Positions 18,725-28,376 of a DNA stretch of 64,000 nt are shown piece after piece; within the stretch, counting starts at the first letter, position 1; each line of letters opens with the position of its first letter. Source of the stretch: Palsa-295 sp963781105 (GTDB lineage Bacteria > Acidobacteriota > Terriglobia > Acidiferrales > UBA7541); assembly GCA_963781105.1 (NCBI GenBank), contig CAWAED010000015.1:1-64000 (forward strand). The letters run 5' to 3'. Both the position numbers and the translations under genes were made by a program. The notes beneath the pieces are model-generated. The model was given only the letters and a program-made list of their open reading frames with translations, made no database searches and was not told the DNA's origin.

Positions 18725-19120
18725 GAACGCGACGCGAAATCGAAGAACTATGAAATATTGTGCAAAAATGGCGCGACGGATTTAATCGTCATTATTTGCG
18801 GCGCAACGTGCTGTAAACAGGAAAGATAGAATGTCGTAATAACGCGAAAAGGATTTCCAATTTCACTAACGACCGATAGCGTAAAATATCGCGGCCCACG
18901 GTGAAACACCCCCAGGCGTCGTCGCCGAAATTACGCCCGCAACAAAAACGAATTTCCCGTTGCAATAAATCTCCATCGAAATCTCAATCGCCGACCACCA
19001 CGGGCAAGACACGCGCCGAGCGTCGGAATTTTCCTACGCCTATTCTTGATAAAACGGAAATCACAAATCTGCGACCATGCCGAGGGTTGTATCACTTTTC
19101 CCCGCCCTGTAACCTATCCT
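18725..19120. other. Gene-free stretch, nothing recognised
   Basis: No coding region, RNA gene or hairpin terminator is evident. A 12-bp sequence CGTAAAATATCG (18880-18891) also occurs at 9020-9031 near the other edge of the block; that length alone is expected by chance. Confidence 0.4.
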
Positions 19121-19164
19121 GTCAAAGACGCGCGGAGCTTTCACTTTACTAGCAGGCGAAACTG
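19121..19164. repeat. Right direct repeat bounding the accessory block
   Basis: GTCAAAGACGCGCGG at 19121-19135, a 13-bp variable stretch, CTAG at 19149-19152 and GCGAAACTG at 19156-19164. It is the partner of 8670-8712, same orientation. It lies just downstream of the kinase gene's stop codon. Confidence 0.6.
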
Positions 19165-19206
19165 ATATCTTCGACGGGGGTCTTTAAATCTAGATGGAAA
19201 CTTGTG

Positions 19207-21618
19207 TTAGGCGGAAATCATGGCCGGATTCGCGGGAAGCCCGACGCGCTGCAACAAATCCTCAAAGCGCGAATCGCCGCGCAATTCATCCATGCTCGGA
19301 TCAATATGAAGATAGATCAGCCAGTGAGAATGCTCCTCGTACGATTTTTCCAGATATTCGATGGCCCTGTCGTAATCTCCCAAGCCAATATGAATTCCGA
19401 CGAAAAAATGTGGCGCCACATATTTGCACTTCGCGAGTTCCGTCAGCTCATCGAGCAGCCGTCGCGCATCGTTTCCCCTTCCACCCTTCCCATAAGTATG
19501 CGCGAGCGCAGCGCGCATCAATGGACTCCCGCCTGACAAACTGACTCCCTTCTCGCCCGCTTCAATCGCCAAATCGTAGCGCCCGGTGATCCGGTACAGC
19601 AGTCCAAGAATCCAGTAAGTGACGGGATAGTTCGGATCCAATTCCACAGTCCGCAAAAGCTGTTCCAGCGCATCGTCGTACCGCCGGGCCATATAAAAAG
19701 CCCACGCGATGGCCACATTGATAATCAGTGACAAAGGATCCAGCTCCTGGCTGCCCTTCATCTTGGCGATCGCTTCCACCGGCTGCCCCATGGTCATCAC
19801 AAATTCCGCGTACCAATGATTTGCAGTCGGGTAGCAAGGATTCAGTTCCAGACTGCGCACAAATTCCTTCTGCGCCGCCTGCCACTGCCAATCGTGCAGC
19901 CACAACACCGCCGCGAGTGGCGCGTGCGCTTCACCGAGATCCGGATCAAACTCGAGCGCCGTCAACGACGCCGCCTTGCCTCTCGGGAACGCATCCTTCG
20001 GCGCCAGATAGCTGTTCCATCCCAGCAGCACGTAAGAATCGGCCACACCGGTGTGGGCCAGCGCGTAGCCCGGGTCCTTCTCCACCGCTTTCTCAAAATA
20101 CTCGATCGCCTTGTAGAACCCTTCTTCCGTCCAGCGGTTCCAATGATGACGCCCTTGCAGGTAGAGCCGGTAAGCTTCGTGATCTTCCGTGTGGCGCTTG
20201 GTAAGCCTCTTCTTTTCACCCAGCGTCAGCTGCAACCGCAGCCTGCCGGAGATCTCGTTGGAAATTTCGTCCTGAATCATAAAGATGTCGCCGGGCTTGC
20301 GATCGAATTGCGCGCCCCACAGTTGCGAACCCGTCGCCACGTCCACCAACTCCGTCCCGATGCGCAACGAACCGCCGCTCTGCATCATTCTTCCCGTCAG
20401 CACCGCGCGCACGTTGAGCTCGCGGCCCACGGCCTGCGGATCAATCTCGCGGCCCTTGTATCGAAACACCGTGCTCTGCGCCATGACGCGCAGTTTCGGC
20501 ACCGTCGCAAGGTTATTGATCAGGCTGCCGGTGATCCCGTCGCTGAGATAATCGTTCTCCGGATCGCGGCTCACGTTTTCGAAAGGCAAAACGGCCAACG
20601 AGCCAATCGTCTTTGATACTCGCGGCGGGCGAAACGTGCCGCTTTGGTGGGTCGAAGACCGTGAGCCGGGGTTGCTCGCCGAGGATGAAGGACCGGCGGT
20701 AGACGCATGAATTGATTCCGTGTCGCCTTCCCACCCCAGTTCTCGGTCAGGCCGTCCCGAATCGAAATCACGTTTCAGTCGCTGCAACTCCGCAAGTATG
20801 TCTGCCGCGCTCTGGTAACGCTGCTCCCTGTCCTTCTGCAGCGCCTTATCAATGATCGCTTCCAGCCCCGGCGGGACATTCGGATTGATGCTGCGCACCG
20901 CCGCAGGCGGCCGCGTCAGCACCGCCTCGATAATCGCGCCGCCCGTGCCACCGCCAAACGCCTGCCGCCCCGTCGCCATTTCGTACAGCACCAGACCAAG
21001 CGAAAAAATGTCCGTGCGCGGGTCCAGATCGTCGCCGCGCACCTGCTCCGGCGACATGTACGAAGGAGTCCCGCTGATGATTCCCGCGATCGAATTCGCA
21101 CTTGCCGATGCGTCGCTTGAATCCTCATCGCCAATCGCGATCCCTTTGGGAACAAGCTTCGCCAAGCCGAAATCCAGCACTTTCGCGCGTCCGCGCTTCG
21201 TCACGAAAATATTCGCGGGTTTGATGTCGCGGTGAATGATTCCTTCGGCGTGCGCCGCTTCCAGCGCTTCCGCGATCTGGATCCCAAGTTCCAGCACTTC
21301 TTCCACCAGAAGCGGCTTCCCGTGGATGTGACTGCGCAGCGTCTCGCCATCAATAAACTCCATGGCGATGAACGCTTGGCCGTCTTGTTCGCCGATATCG
21401 TAGATCGTACAAATGCCGGGATGATTGAGAGCCGACGCGGCGCGCGCTTCGCGCCGGAACCGTTCAAGCGCTTGAGGTTGTTGTGCCAGTTTTTCAGGAA
21501 GGAATTTCAGCGCAACCGCGCGTTCCAGCCGGCTATCCTGCGCCTTGAACACCACGCCCATTCCGCCGGCGCCAAGTTGCTCCACGATGCGATAGTGCGA
21601 AATCGTCTGGCCAATCAT
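19207..21618 (-). CDS. Serine/threonine protein kinase with TolB/FlgO-like domain and TPR repeats
   Basis: An 803-residue protein. Residues 9-280 are a Hanks-type kinase: glycine loop LGAGGMGVVF, ATP lysine K38, catalytic HRDIKPAN (D131), DFG (149-151) and SPEQVRGDDLDPRTDIFSLG. A Ser/Pro-rich linker follows. Residues 335-470 (GSLAVLPFENVSRDPENDYL and onward) form a TolB-N/FlgO-like domain found in adenylate-cyclase and kinase fusions, and the C-terminal half is TPR repeats. I see no transmembrane helix between kinase and TPRs. Such kinases are abundant in Acidobacteriota and probably phosphorylate regulatory partners recruited by the TPRs. The start is ATG at 21618, one residue run before the kinase fold. 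Confidence 0.92.
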   Translation of the reverse strand: MIGQTISHYRIVEQLGAGGMGVVFKAQDSRLERAVALKFLPEKLAQQPQALERFRREARAASALNHPGICTIYDIGEQDGQAFIAMEFIDGETLRSHIHGKPLLVEEVLELGIQIAEALEAAHAEGIIHRDIKPANIFVTKRGRAKVLDFGLAKLVPKGIAIGDEDSSDASASANSIAGIISGTPSYMSPEQVRGDDLDPRTDIFSLGLVLYEMATGRQAFGGGTGGAIIEAVLTRPPAAVRSINPNVPPGLEAIIDKALQKDREQRYQSAADILAELQRLKRDFDSGRPDRELGWEGDTESIHASTAGPSSSASNPGSRSSTHQSGTFRPPRVSKTIGSLAVLPFENVSRDPENDYLSDGITGSLINNLATVPKLRVMAQSTVFRYKGREIDPQAVGRELNVRAVLTGRMMQSGGSLRIGTELVDVATGSQLWGAQFDRKPGDIFMIQDEISNEISGRLRLQLTLGEKKRLTKRHTEDHEAYRLYLQGRHHWNRWTEEGFYKAIEYFEKAVEKDPGYALAHTGVADSYVLLGWNSYLAPKDAFPRGKAASLTALEFDPDLGEAHAPLAAVLWLHDWQWQAAQKEFVRSLELNPCYPTANHWYAEFVMTMGQPVEAIAKMKGSQELDPLSLIINVAIAWAFYMARRYDDALEQLLRTVELDPNYPVTYWILGLLYRITGRYDLAIEAGEKGVSLSGGSPLMRAALAHTYGKGGRGNDARRLLDELTELAKCKYVAPHFFVGIHIGLGDYDRAIEYLEKSYEEHSHWLIYLHIDPSMDELRGDSRFEDLLQRVGLPANPAMISA

Positions 21619-21653
21619 TGGCAGGCAAGTTTTTGGGCGAACTGCGATTTACA

Positions 21654-21929
21654 CTACAGCGTTGGATCGTCGGGACCGGCTTCGCTGAATGCTTTTTTTC
21701 TTTCGGTCTTCGGCGGTTTAGGCGATCCGATCAGACTCAAAATGTTCGCGCCGTCCCCGAATTCCTTCGCAGCGGCAAGAGGCTCTTGCTCGAGCGTGAT
21801 GTTCTTGTTGCAAACGGTGCAAACCAGCGCTGCATACATTCCGCCATCCGCCTGTCGGAACATATTGCAGCGCATCACGCGTCCGCAACATACCGGAACC
21901 CAGATTTTGGAAGAGTCGCCTGCAACCAT
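21654..21929 (-). CDS. Small cysteine-rich protein, probable zinc binder
   Basis: A 91-residue protein with cysteine pairs in VCCGRVMRC and VCTVCNKN, which suggest a zinc-binding knuckle, followed by a charged tail (PPKTERKKAFSE). No family recognised. It begins with ATG and a weak GAGGCGG upstream, 36 bp before the kinase gene on the same strand, so the two may be co-transcribed. Confidence rests on composition and conserved-looking cysteines only. Confidence 0.55.
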   Translation of the reverse strand: MVAGDSSKIWVPVCCGRVMRCNMFRQADGGMYAALVCTVCNKNITLEQEPLAAAKEFGDGANILSLIGSPKPPKTERKKAFSEAGPDDPTL

Positions 21930-22102
21930 TAACCGCCTCGCGCGATACGAATGCCGGGATTATACACTGGAATCCTTTGGTCAATGTGGCAGGCAACGCA
22001 AGTCCGCGGTTCCCGCATTTCGTGCGCGCGAATTTGCCGGAGGCCGCAATCAAATCCTCAAAAACACGCTCAGACGCTGCAAATGATACGTAAAGCCATA
22101 GG

Positions 22103-22132
22103 GTAAAGTCCCTCGACCACTAAAGACTTTAC
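22103..22132. promoter_or_regulatory. Inverted repeat in the leader of the YXWGXW gene
   Basis: GTAAAGTC (22103-22110) and GACTTTAC (22125-22132) form a perfect 8-bp inverted repeat with a 14-bp spacer, 70 bp before the ATG at 22202. It could be an operator or RNA hairpin; no known regulator matches. Confidence 0.4.
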
Positions 22133-22201
22133 GGTATCGCCGCTTTTCCCCACGCCTCGTACAATTTTTAATCAGACGGCCCATCTTACGAGGTGACGCA
22201 C

Positions 22202-23494
22202 ATGCAATCTTTCCCGTTCCGCCGCGCGCGCAAGTCATTTGGATATTCTAGCTGCCTGATCCTCGCCGCAGCGCTGTTTGCGTCTGCCGCGGCATCTTCC
22301 ACCGCTTCCGCTCAAGTCGCTGTTTCGGTGTCCATCGCTCCGCCGGTACTGCCAGTTTATACCCAGCCAATCTGCCCGGCCCCTGGCTACATCTGGACTC
22401 CTGGCTACTGGGCCTACACCGATGACGGCGGATATTACTGGGTGCCCGGCACGTGGGTCGAACCGCCGGAAGTCGGCTTTCTCTGGACGCCCGGCTATTG
22501 GGGCTGGAACAACGGTGTCTACCTCTGGAACGCCGGCTATTGGGGCCCGGAAGTCGGGTTCTATGGCGGAATCAATTACGGTTTTGGCTACACCGGTTAC
22601 GGCTATGAGGGCGGCTACTGGCGCGATCGGCATTTCTACTACAACAGCCGCGTCAACAACGTCAACGTCACCGTCGTCCACAACGTGTACGAGAAAAACG
22701 TTGTCGTTCACGAATCGCACGTCAGCTACAACGGCGGCCGCGGCGGGATCAACGTGCGCCCAACCGCGGAGCAGGAACGCTTTGCCCACGAACATCACGT
22801 CGAACGCACCGCGGCGCAAGAACAGCACGCCAACGCGGCCCGCGCGGATCGCAGTCAGTTCGCATCCGCCAATCACGGGCATCCGACGGTCGCCGCTACT
22901 CCAAAGCCGGGTGATTTTCATGGCGCACACGTAGTCCCGGCCAAAGCCTCGGCTTCTGAACGTATGAACAATTCACGCACCGAAACCAAATCTCGCACAG
23001 AGACTAATACCGAAACCAAGCCGCGCACGGAATCGAAACCGGAGCCCACGCACGAGCCCAAGACCGAAGCAAAGCCGCGCACTGAATCGAAGCCAGCGCC
23101 TACGCACGAATCGAAACCCGAAGCTAAGCCGCGTACGGAATCGCATCCAGCAGCGACACACGAGCCGAAGGCAGAGGCAAAACCGCGTACTGAATCGAAG
23201 CCAGCGGCTACGCACGAATCAAAACCCGCGCCGACGCATGAGAAGCCGGCAGCGACGCACGAACCCAAAACCGAAGCCAAGCCACGCGAGGAATCAAAAC
23301 CTGCGGCCACGCACGAGTCGAACCCGGCCCCGACCCATGAGTCGAAGCCGGCAGCCACACACGAATCAAAGCCAGCACCGGCGCACCAATCAAAGCCGGC
23401 TCCTACTCACGAGTCAAAGCCGCCAGCCGCGCATGAGTCGAAGCCACCGGCGCAACACGAATCCGCTCCGCACGAGGAAAAGCCGAAGCGCTAA
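22202..23494 (+). CDS. Exported YXWGXW-repeat protein with long Lys/Pro/Glu-rich tail
   Basis: A 430-residue exported protein with a signal peptide ending near ASAQ. Residues 45-140 carry repeated WxPGYW-type units (IWTPGYWAY, WVPGTWVEPP, LWTPGYWGW, WNAGYWGP) of the YXWGXW family, followed by a His-rich segment. From about residue 255 the chain is a degenerate tandem repeat built on ESKPAPTHE and TEAKPRTESKP, about 175 residues long and strongly basic and acidic. The repeat region probably extends through the envelope or wraps a surface. The ATG at 22202 is used because GAGGTGA precedes it; the GTG at 22193 lacks one. Function unknown. Confidence 0.85.
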   Translation: MQSFPFRRARKSFGYSSCLILAAALFASAAASSTASAQVAVSVSIAPPVLPVYTQPICPAPGYIWTPGYWAYTDDGGYYWVPGTWVEPPEVGFLWTPGYWGWNNGVYLWNAGYWGPEVGFYGGINYGFGYTGYGYEGGYWRDRHFYYNSRVNNVNVTVVHNVYEKNVVVHESHVSYNGGRGGINVRPTAEQERFAHEHHVERTAAQEQHANAARADRSQFASANHGHPTVAATPKPGDFHGAHVVPAKASASERMNNSRTETKSRTETNTETKPRTESKPEPTHEPKTEAKPRTESKPAPTHESKPEAKPRTESHPAATHEPKAEAKPRTESKPAATHESKPAPTHEKPAATHEPKTEAKPREESKPAATHESNPAPTHESKPAATHESKPAPAHQSKPAPTHESKPPAAHESKPPAQHESAPHEEKPKR

Positions 23495-23585
23495 TTTGCT
23501 TTTTCGTCAGGCCACGGCTTCATCCGTGCCTCAACCAACGTGAAATCGTCCGGCTTTAGCCGCTGAGTGTACCGTTCGGCCAAAT

Positions 23586-25793
23586 CTAGTTGTTCAATTT
23601 CTTCCGCGCGGATACGAACAGCGAAATCGCCAGCAGCACAAACAGCAGTACGCCCACGCCAGGCGCGTGGCTGATCGCGGGAATCTTGTCGCCGAAAGCA
23701 AACATCTTCGCCGGCCACGGCAGGCGCAACACAAAAGCCAACCAACGCGGCACATGCTTGCTCAATTCCGGATCCTGCATCAAATTCAAAACAATCGCGA
23801 GCAATCCAAAAACGCCACCCGCCGCGATCAATCCGCTCGCATAAAGCGATCCCGGGCTCACTTCGCTCTCCGCGTCGCTCTTTTTCTCCAATCCCTGCTC
23901 GGCCAGCCAACGCACCAATCCTCCAGCAAACATGGCCATAGTCGTCGCAATGGAAAGGTACGAACCTACCGCAAACGGCAACGACCGCACCCCCAGTAGC
24001 TCGATCGCGATCACCAAAAAAACGCCAAGAAATACCAGCCGCCACGGCAACCGCTGATTCAAAATCCCGCTAATCACCGTCGCCATCAACCGCGCCTGCG
24101 GCGCCGCTGCCTGCTCGCTGCCGATTCCCTGCACCCACTGCACTTCGATCTCGCGCGTCCCCGGATCGTACAAATACTTCCCGTCCGGCACCTCGTGCGA
24201 ACCCAGCGCATTCACCAGCACATAAGTCTTTCCCTGGTACGTGTACCCGCGCTCCTGCACATCCACGCCCGGCTGCAAATGATCAATGTCCAACGCAATC
24301 TTCAAAGGCTTGTATTGCGCCAAACCGATATTCATCAGAATCAGTGTCCCGCCGATCGCAAAGGACGACACCATCACTCCAATCACCAGGGCCACCTGCT
24401 GCCAGTAGGGCGTCGCACCCACCAAATATCCCGTTTTCAAATCCTGCGAAGTCGCGCCCGCAATCGCCGACGCGATGCACACCACGCCTCCAATCGTCAG
24501 CGCCAGCACCTGGTCCGCGGTCGAAGTCCAATGAATCACCAGGAACACCGCGCACGTGGCCATCAAAGTCGCGATCGTCATTCCGCTGATCGGATTCGAC
24601 GAATTGCCAATCAATCCGCTGATCCGCGAAGCCACCGTCACAAAAAGAAATCCGAACGTCACCACGAAAATCGCCGCCAGAAAATCCGCGAACCCGCTGG
24701 TCATCGCTCCCGGAATCGGCTTGAATTTCAGCAGCGCCCACACCATCGCGATAATCACCGCCGATCCCACCAGCACCACGCGCATGGACATATCGCGCTC
24801 CGTGCGATTCACGGCCGCGGCCACAGCAGCCGCCTGCTTCGCGCGAATATCCTTAATCCCCGCGGTCAGCGCCGAAAGAATCGTCGGCATCGTCTTGATC
24901 AACGTGATCAGCCCAGAGGCCGCCACCGCTCCCGCGCCAATCGAACGTATGTAGCTCCCATATAATTGATCCGGCGTCATCGAGCCAATCGGAATCGTCG
25001 AGGGATACAGCGCTACGTTGCCCGAAAGCGATCCGAAAAATTTGATCGCCGGCATGATCACCAGCCACGAAATCACGCCGCCTGCAAACAGCGTCCCCGA
25101 AACCCGCGGGCCGATGATGTATCCCACTCCCAGATATTCCGACGTGACGTTCGCCCGAAACGAAGCCCCCGGCAACCATTTCGGCTGGTAGTCCGGCTGC
25201 GACGGCCACAGCCCCAGCGTATTCATGCAGAACGTGTACACGCCGCCCAAGCCCAATCCCCAAAACACGCGCCCCGCAAACGACCCGCCGCGCTCGCCCG
25301 CCACCAGCACGTCCGCGCATGCCGTGCCTTCCGGAAACGTCAGGTTGCCGTGCTCTTTCACGATCAGCTGCCGCCGCAGCGGAATCATGAACAGTACGCC
25401 CAGCCACCCACCCATCAGCGCAAGAAAGAAAATCCGCCAATATTCCGCGTTCAGCGAAAATCCCAAAAAGATCAGTGCCGGCATCGAAAAAATCACGCCG
25501 GCCGCCACCGACTCGCCCGCCGACCCGGTCGTCTGCACGATGTTGTTTTCCAGAATCGTCGACCGGCCAAACGCGCGCAAAATGCTGATCGAAAGAACCG
25601 CGATCGGAATCGAAGCCGATACCGTAAGCCCCGCGCGCAAGCCGACGTACACCGAAACAGCGCCAAACAGCACGCCAAACAACGAACCCAGAATCACCGC
25701 GCGCAGGCTGAATTCCGCAACCGTCTCCTCCGCGTCCACATACGGCCGAAAATCCGCCGCCGGTGCCGTAGAACTCCACTGTTTCGTCGCCAT
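23586..25793 (-). CDS. OPT family oligopeptide/metal-chelate transporter
   Basis: A 735-residue inner-membrane protein with some 14-16 hydrophobic segments. The signature NNIVQTTGSAGESVAAG lies near residue 92, and a second motif near RISGLIGNSSNPISGMT, both typical of bacterial OPT proteins. The family imports small peptides or metal chelates by proton coupling; the substrate is not predictable. A hydrophilic stretch of about 85 residues (DHLQPGVDVQERGYTYQGKT) interrupts the membrane domain. The start is ATG at 25793, with CGGAGG five bases upstream, rather than an ATG 33 bases earlier. Confidence 0.92.
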   Translation of the reverse strand: MATKQWSSTAPAADFRPYVDAEETVAEFSLRAVILGSLFGVLFGAVSVYVGLRAGLTVSASIPIAVLSISILRAFGRSTILENNIVQTTGSAGESVAAGVIFSMPALIFLGFSLNAEYWRIFFLALMGGWLGVLFMIPLRRQLIVKEHGNLTFPEGTACADVLVAGERGGSFAGRVFWGLGLGGVYTFCMNTLGLWPSQPDYQPKWLPGASFRANVTSEYLGVGYIIGPRVSGTLFAGGVISWLVIMPAIKFFGSLSGNVALYPSTIPIGSMTPDQLYGSYIRSIGAGAVAASGLITLIKTMPTILSALTAGIKDIRAKQAAAVAAAVNRTERDMSMRVVLVGSAVIIAMVWALLKFKPIPGAMTSGFADFLAAIFVVTFGFLFVTVASRISGLIGNSSNPISGMTIATLMATCAVFLVIHWTSTADQVLALTIGGVVCIASAIAGATSQDLKTGYLVGATPYWQQVALVIGVMVSSFAIGGTLILMNIGLAQYKPLKIALDIDHLQPGVDVQERGYTYQGKTYVLVNALGSHEVPDGKYLYDPGTREIEVQWVQGIGSEQAAAPQARLMATVISGILNQRLPWRLVFLGVFLVIAIELLGVRSLPFAVGSYLSIATTMAMFAGGLVRWLAEQGLEKKSDAESEVSPGSLYASGLIAAGGVFGLLAIVLNLMQDPELSKHVPRWLAFVLRLPWPAKMFAFGDKIPAISHAPGVGVLLFVLLAISLFVSARKKLNN

Positions 25794-26360
25794 CAATCCT
25801 CCGAATCGTCCTACAGGACGATTCACGTTGCCCCTGCTTGCCCTGAGCGAAGTCGCGAAGGGAGACCCGCCAGTGGCGGGTCGAAGGGCCTATAGCCTGA
25901 GCAAAAATCTTCAGGTGCAGCAGCAGCAGTGCCGGATGCCTTTACTTCACTCTGTCATTTCGAGTGCGGCGAGGGATCCCTCTTCGATTTGCGTCTTCAA
26001 AGGCGCAATATCCGCCGCGCCGAGGCATCTCCCTGCCCTCTGTGTTAAAGCCGTTCGGCCAACTCACCCCAGCCAAATTGGCCATCCGCAAATCGGGCAA
26101 GGTAGCACCACAAGCCCAGCCAAGCAAGCCGCATCAACCTCAATTCCACGAATAAAAAGCAAAAATCCTGGAAAATCGCGCGCCGATCCCAACCATCAAT
26201 CAGTGATTTGCCGTTCAAGGTACGCCCGTACTAGCCCGCCGTTGACAGTTACGCCTCCATAGAGTAGCTTTGCGTTCACTTCACCGCTTGAGAACGGGCC
26301 TGAGATTGCGGCTCAGCCGCGAATCACAGCGCACTTCCTTATCCCGTTCCTCAGTGGAAA
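25794..26360. other. Intergenic region with dispersed repeats, between divergent genes
   Basis: The region between the OPT and DUF3857 genes holds no gene. At 25838 a CCTGAGCGAAGTCGCGAAGG segment is followed by a perfect 8-bp hairpin, GACCCGCC-AGT-GGCGGGTC, at 25864-25882. A family A repeat copy is at 25954-25987 (GTCATTTCGAGTGCGGCGAG then GGATCCCTCTTCG). Promoters for both divergent genes should be here, but I cannot place them. Confidence 0.5.
25954..25987. repeat. Dispersed intergenic repeat, family A (copy 2)
   Basis: GTCATTTCGAGTGCGGCGAG followed by GGATCCCTCTTCG: the core of family A with three substitutions relative to the consensus. Confidence 0.65.
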
Positions 26361-28376
26361 ATGGAGAAAATTTCTGCCATGAATCGAGCCCAGCGATTCG
26401 TTTGCAGCGTGGCGATTCTCTGCGCTGTCGCGTGCATTTTCCCGGCCAGCAAATCCTCTGCCGGTGACGATTGGCTTCCCATCACTCCGGAAGACCTCGC
26501 GCTGAAAGACAATCCCGCCAACCATGGCGCAAACGCCATGATTCTCTACCGCTCCAGCGACGTCAGCGAAAAATACGTCAACACCGACGGCGCCTACATT
26601 GACAATTACCTCCGAATCAAAATCTTTACCCAGGAAGGCACGGACCAGGGCAACGTTGAAATTCCCTTCTTCAAGGACTCCCAGGATATTAAAGATCTAC
26701 GTGCCCGCACCATCAAGCCGGACGGCACAATTGTGAACTTCGCGGGAAAACCATTCGAGAAAACCATCGAAAAGCGCAGCGGCCTGAAATTTCTCGCCAA
26801 GACTTTCACGCTCCCCGATGTTCAGCCGGGCTGCATCATCGAGTACAAATACAGAGTCCAGCTCAAGCCTAATTTTCTATATGATAACCAGTGGGTGCTC
26901 TCTAGCGATCTGTATACGCGCGAAGGCCATTTCTCCATTCTTCCCTATCAATCCTCCTACCAATATTTCCCGCTGTACTTTCGCCAATTCGCCCTCGCTA
27001 GCAAGGTTACGCCGACGCCCAAGCCCGACGGCACCTACTCTCTTACGGTTCACGATATCCCGGGCATCGAAGACGAAGCCTATATGCCGCCCGTGGAGAC
27101 GATCGAGTCTCGCGTCGAGTTCTACCATTTGGACGAAGGCTCGCCGTCCAATGAAACGCAGGATCATTTCTGGGCGCGCACGGAAAAGAAGTGGAACGAC
27201 GAGCTCGAGCATTTCATCAACAAGAAAAGCGCGCTCGAGCAGGAAGTCTCCCGGATCGTCAGCCCCAGCGACTCTCCCGAGGTCAAGCTCCGCAAGATCT
27301 ATGCCCGCGTTCAACAAATGCGTGACCTCAACATGGAAATTGCCAAGTCCGCAAAAGAGCAGAAAGCCGAAAACCTCAGGAAAAATTCCAATGTCGAGGA
27401 CATGCTGCATCACGGCTACGGCAACGGACTCGAAATGAACTATCTTTTCATCGGACTCGCTCGCGCCGCCGGCTTTGAAGCCTCCGACGTCCGCGTGGCT
27501 CCGCGCAACGTTAATTTTTTCTACCCGCAATTGCAGGACGCGGGCGAACTCAGCGCGGACATTGTCTGGGTTCGCGCCGGAACGCAGGAATACTACCTCG
27601 ATCCTGCCGCCGTCTATTTTCCCTTCGGCATCCTTCCCTGGTATGAAACCAATACGCAAGGCTTGCGTTTGGGCAAGAAAGCGAACGACATCGTGAGCGT
27701 CCCCCTTCCCACCAGCGCCGAGGCCACCATTGTGCGCAGCGCCGACCTCAGCATTGATGAGGATGGTCTCGCCAGCGGAAAGCTATCGGTCGATTTCACC
27801 GGCCAAAAAGCAGCCTTGTGGCGGGAAACCATTCACCTGCAAGACGACACCGGTCGCAAGAAAACTCTCGAAGACGAAATCAAGACGTGGCTGCCCGCCG
27901 GCGCGACCTTCGAAGTCACCAAGTTCGACAATTGGGACAAGACGGACACGCCCCTGCACGTCGAAGGCACCGTGAAGCTTTCTGCCTTTGGCAGTGCGGT
28001 AGGCCGCCGCATCCTCGTACCCGCCACGATATTCGTTGTCCCGGAGAACAAAGCCTTTCAAACCGCCATTCGTCACAACGCGGTTTATTTCCGCTACCCC
28101 AACGAGGAAATTGACGACATAAAGTTTCAGGGTCCCGCGGGTTACAAAGTCGAAACGGTGCCGCCGGCCAAGGTGCTCAAGCCCGGCGCAGTCGTTGGTT
28201 ACGAAATCTCCGCGTCCCAGCAAGGCTCCGTAGCCGAAGTGAAACGCAAACTGGTCATCAACGGTCTCATGTTCCCGGTCGAGTACTACGCGTCCCTACG
28301 CTCTTTCTTCAACACGGTGAAATCCAATGACGAAGTTCAAATCGTCCTGCAAAATGCCGAATCGGCGAAAAATTAA
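26361..28376 (+). CDS. DUF3857/transglutaminase-like exported protein lacking the active-site cysteine
   Basis: A 671-residue exported protein: a signal peptide (VAILCAVACIFPASKSSA), a DUF3857 domain (about 45-240) and a transglutaminase-like region (about 300-420). Where family members carry GxCxxxA at the active site, this reads GYGNGLEMNYLFIGLARAAG (about residue 352), with no cysteine, so the domain should be inactive and may bind peptides or polysaccharide only. A beta-rich C terminus follows. The start is ATG at 26361, or ATG at 26379, where GGAG is 12 bases upstream. It overlaps its paralogue, which starts 50 bp before this gene ends. Confidence 0.82.
   Translation: MEKISAMNRAQRFVCSVAILCAVACIFPASKSSAGDDWLPITPEDLALKDNPANHGANAMILYRSSDVSEKYVNTDGAYIDNYLRIKIFTQEGTDQGNVEIPFFKDSQDIKDLRARTIKPDGTIVNFAGKPFEKTIEKRSGLKFLAKTFTLPDVQPGCIIEYKYRVQLKPNFLYDNQWVLSSDLYTREGHFSILPYQSSYQYFPLYFRQFALASKVTPTPKPDGTYSLTVHDIPGIEDEAYMPPVETIESRVEFYHLDEGSPSNETQDHFWARTEKKWNDELEHFINKKSALEQEVSRIVSPSDSPEVKLRKIYARVQQMRDLNMEIAKSAKEQKAENLRKNSNVEDMLHHGYGNGLEMNYLFIGLARAAGFEASDVRVAPRNVNFFYPQLQDAGELSADIVWVRAGTQEYYLDPAAVYFPFGILPWYETNTQGLRLGKKANDIVSVPLPTSAEATIVRSADLSIDEDGLASGKLSVDFTGQKAALWRETIHLQDDTGRKKTLEDEIKTWLPAGATFEVTKFDNWDKTDTPLHVEGTVKLSAFGSAVGRRILVPATIFVVPENKAFQTAIRHNAVYFRYPNEEIDDIKFQGPAGYKVETVPPAKVLKPGAVVGYEISASQQGSVAEVKRKLVINGLMFPVEYYASLRSFFNTVKSNDEVQIVLQNAESAKN

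Larger units (their letters stand above)
8670..19164. mobile_element. Putative genomic island bounded by imperfect direct repeats
   Basis: About 10.5 kb between two matching imperfect repeats. Inside are a DUF1254 lipoprotein, a BKACE enzyme, a solo Cas1, a collapsed and an intact arylsulfatase, a channel-like protein and an IS110 fragment. By eye the interior is less GC-rich and uses more mixed codons than flanking housekeeping DNA. No integrase other than Cas1 is present. The island status is an inference; the repeats might instead be copies of a dispersed sequence. Confidence 0.4.

Noticed and set aside
9020..18891. Shared CGTAAAATATCG at 9020-9031 and 18880-18891 near both edges of the accessory block
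   Set aside because: A 12-bp match is expected many times by chance in 64 kb. It was not counted as part of the bounding repeats.
22918..23393. Antisense frames rich in GFDSCVAAG-type units over the YXWGXW protein
   Set aside because: They mirror the KPxxTHE-type codon repeats of the real gene. No independent start signal.
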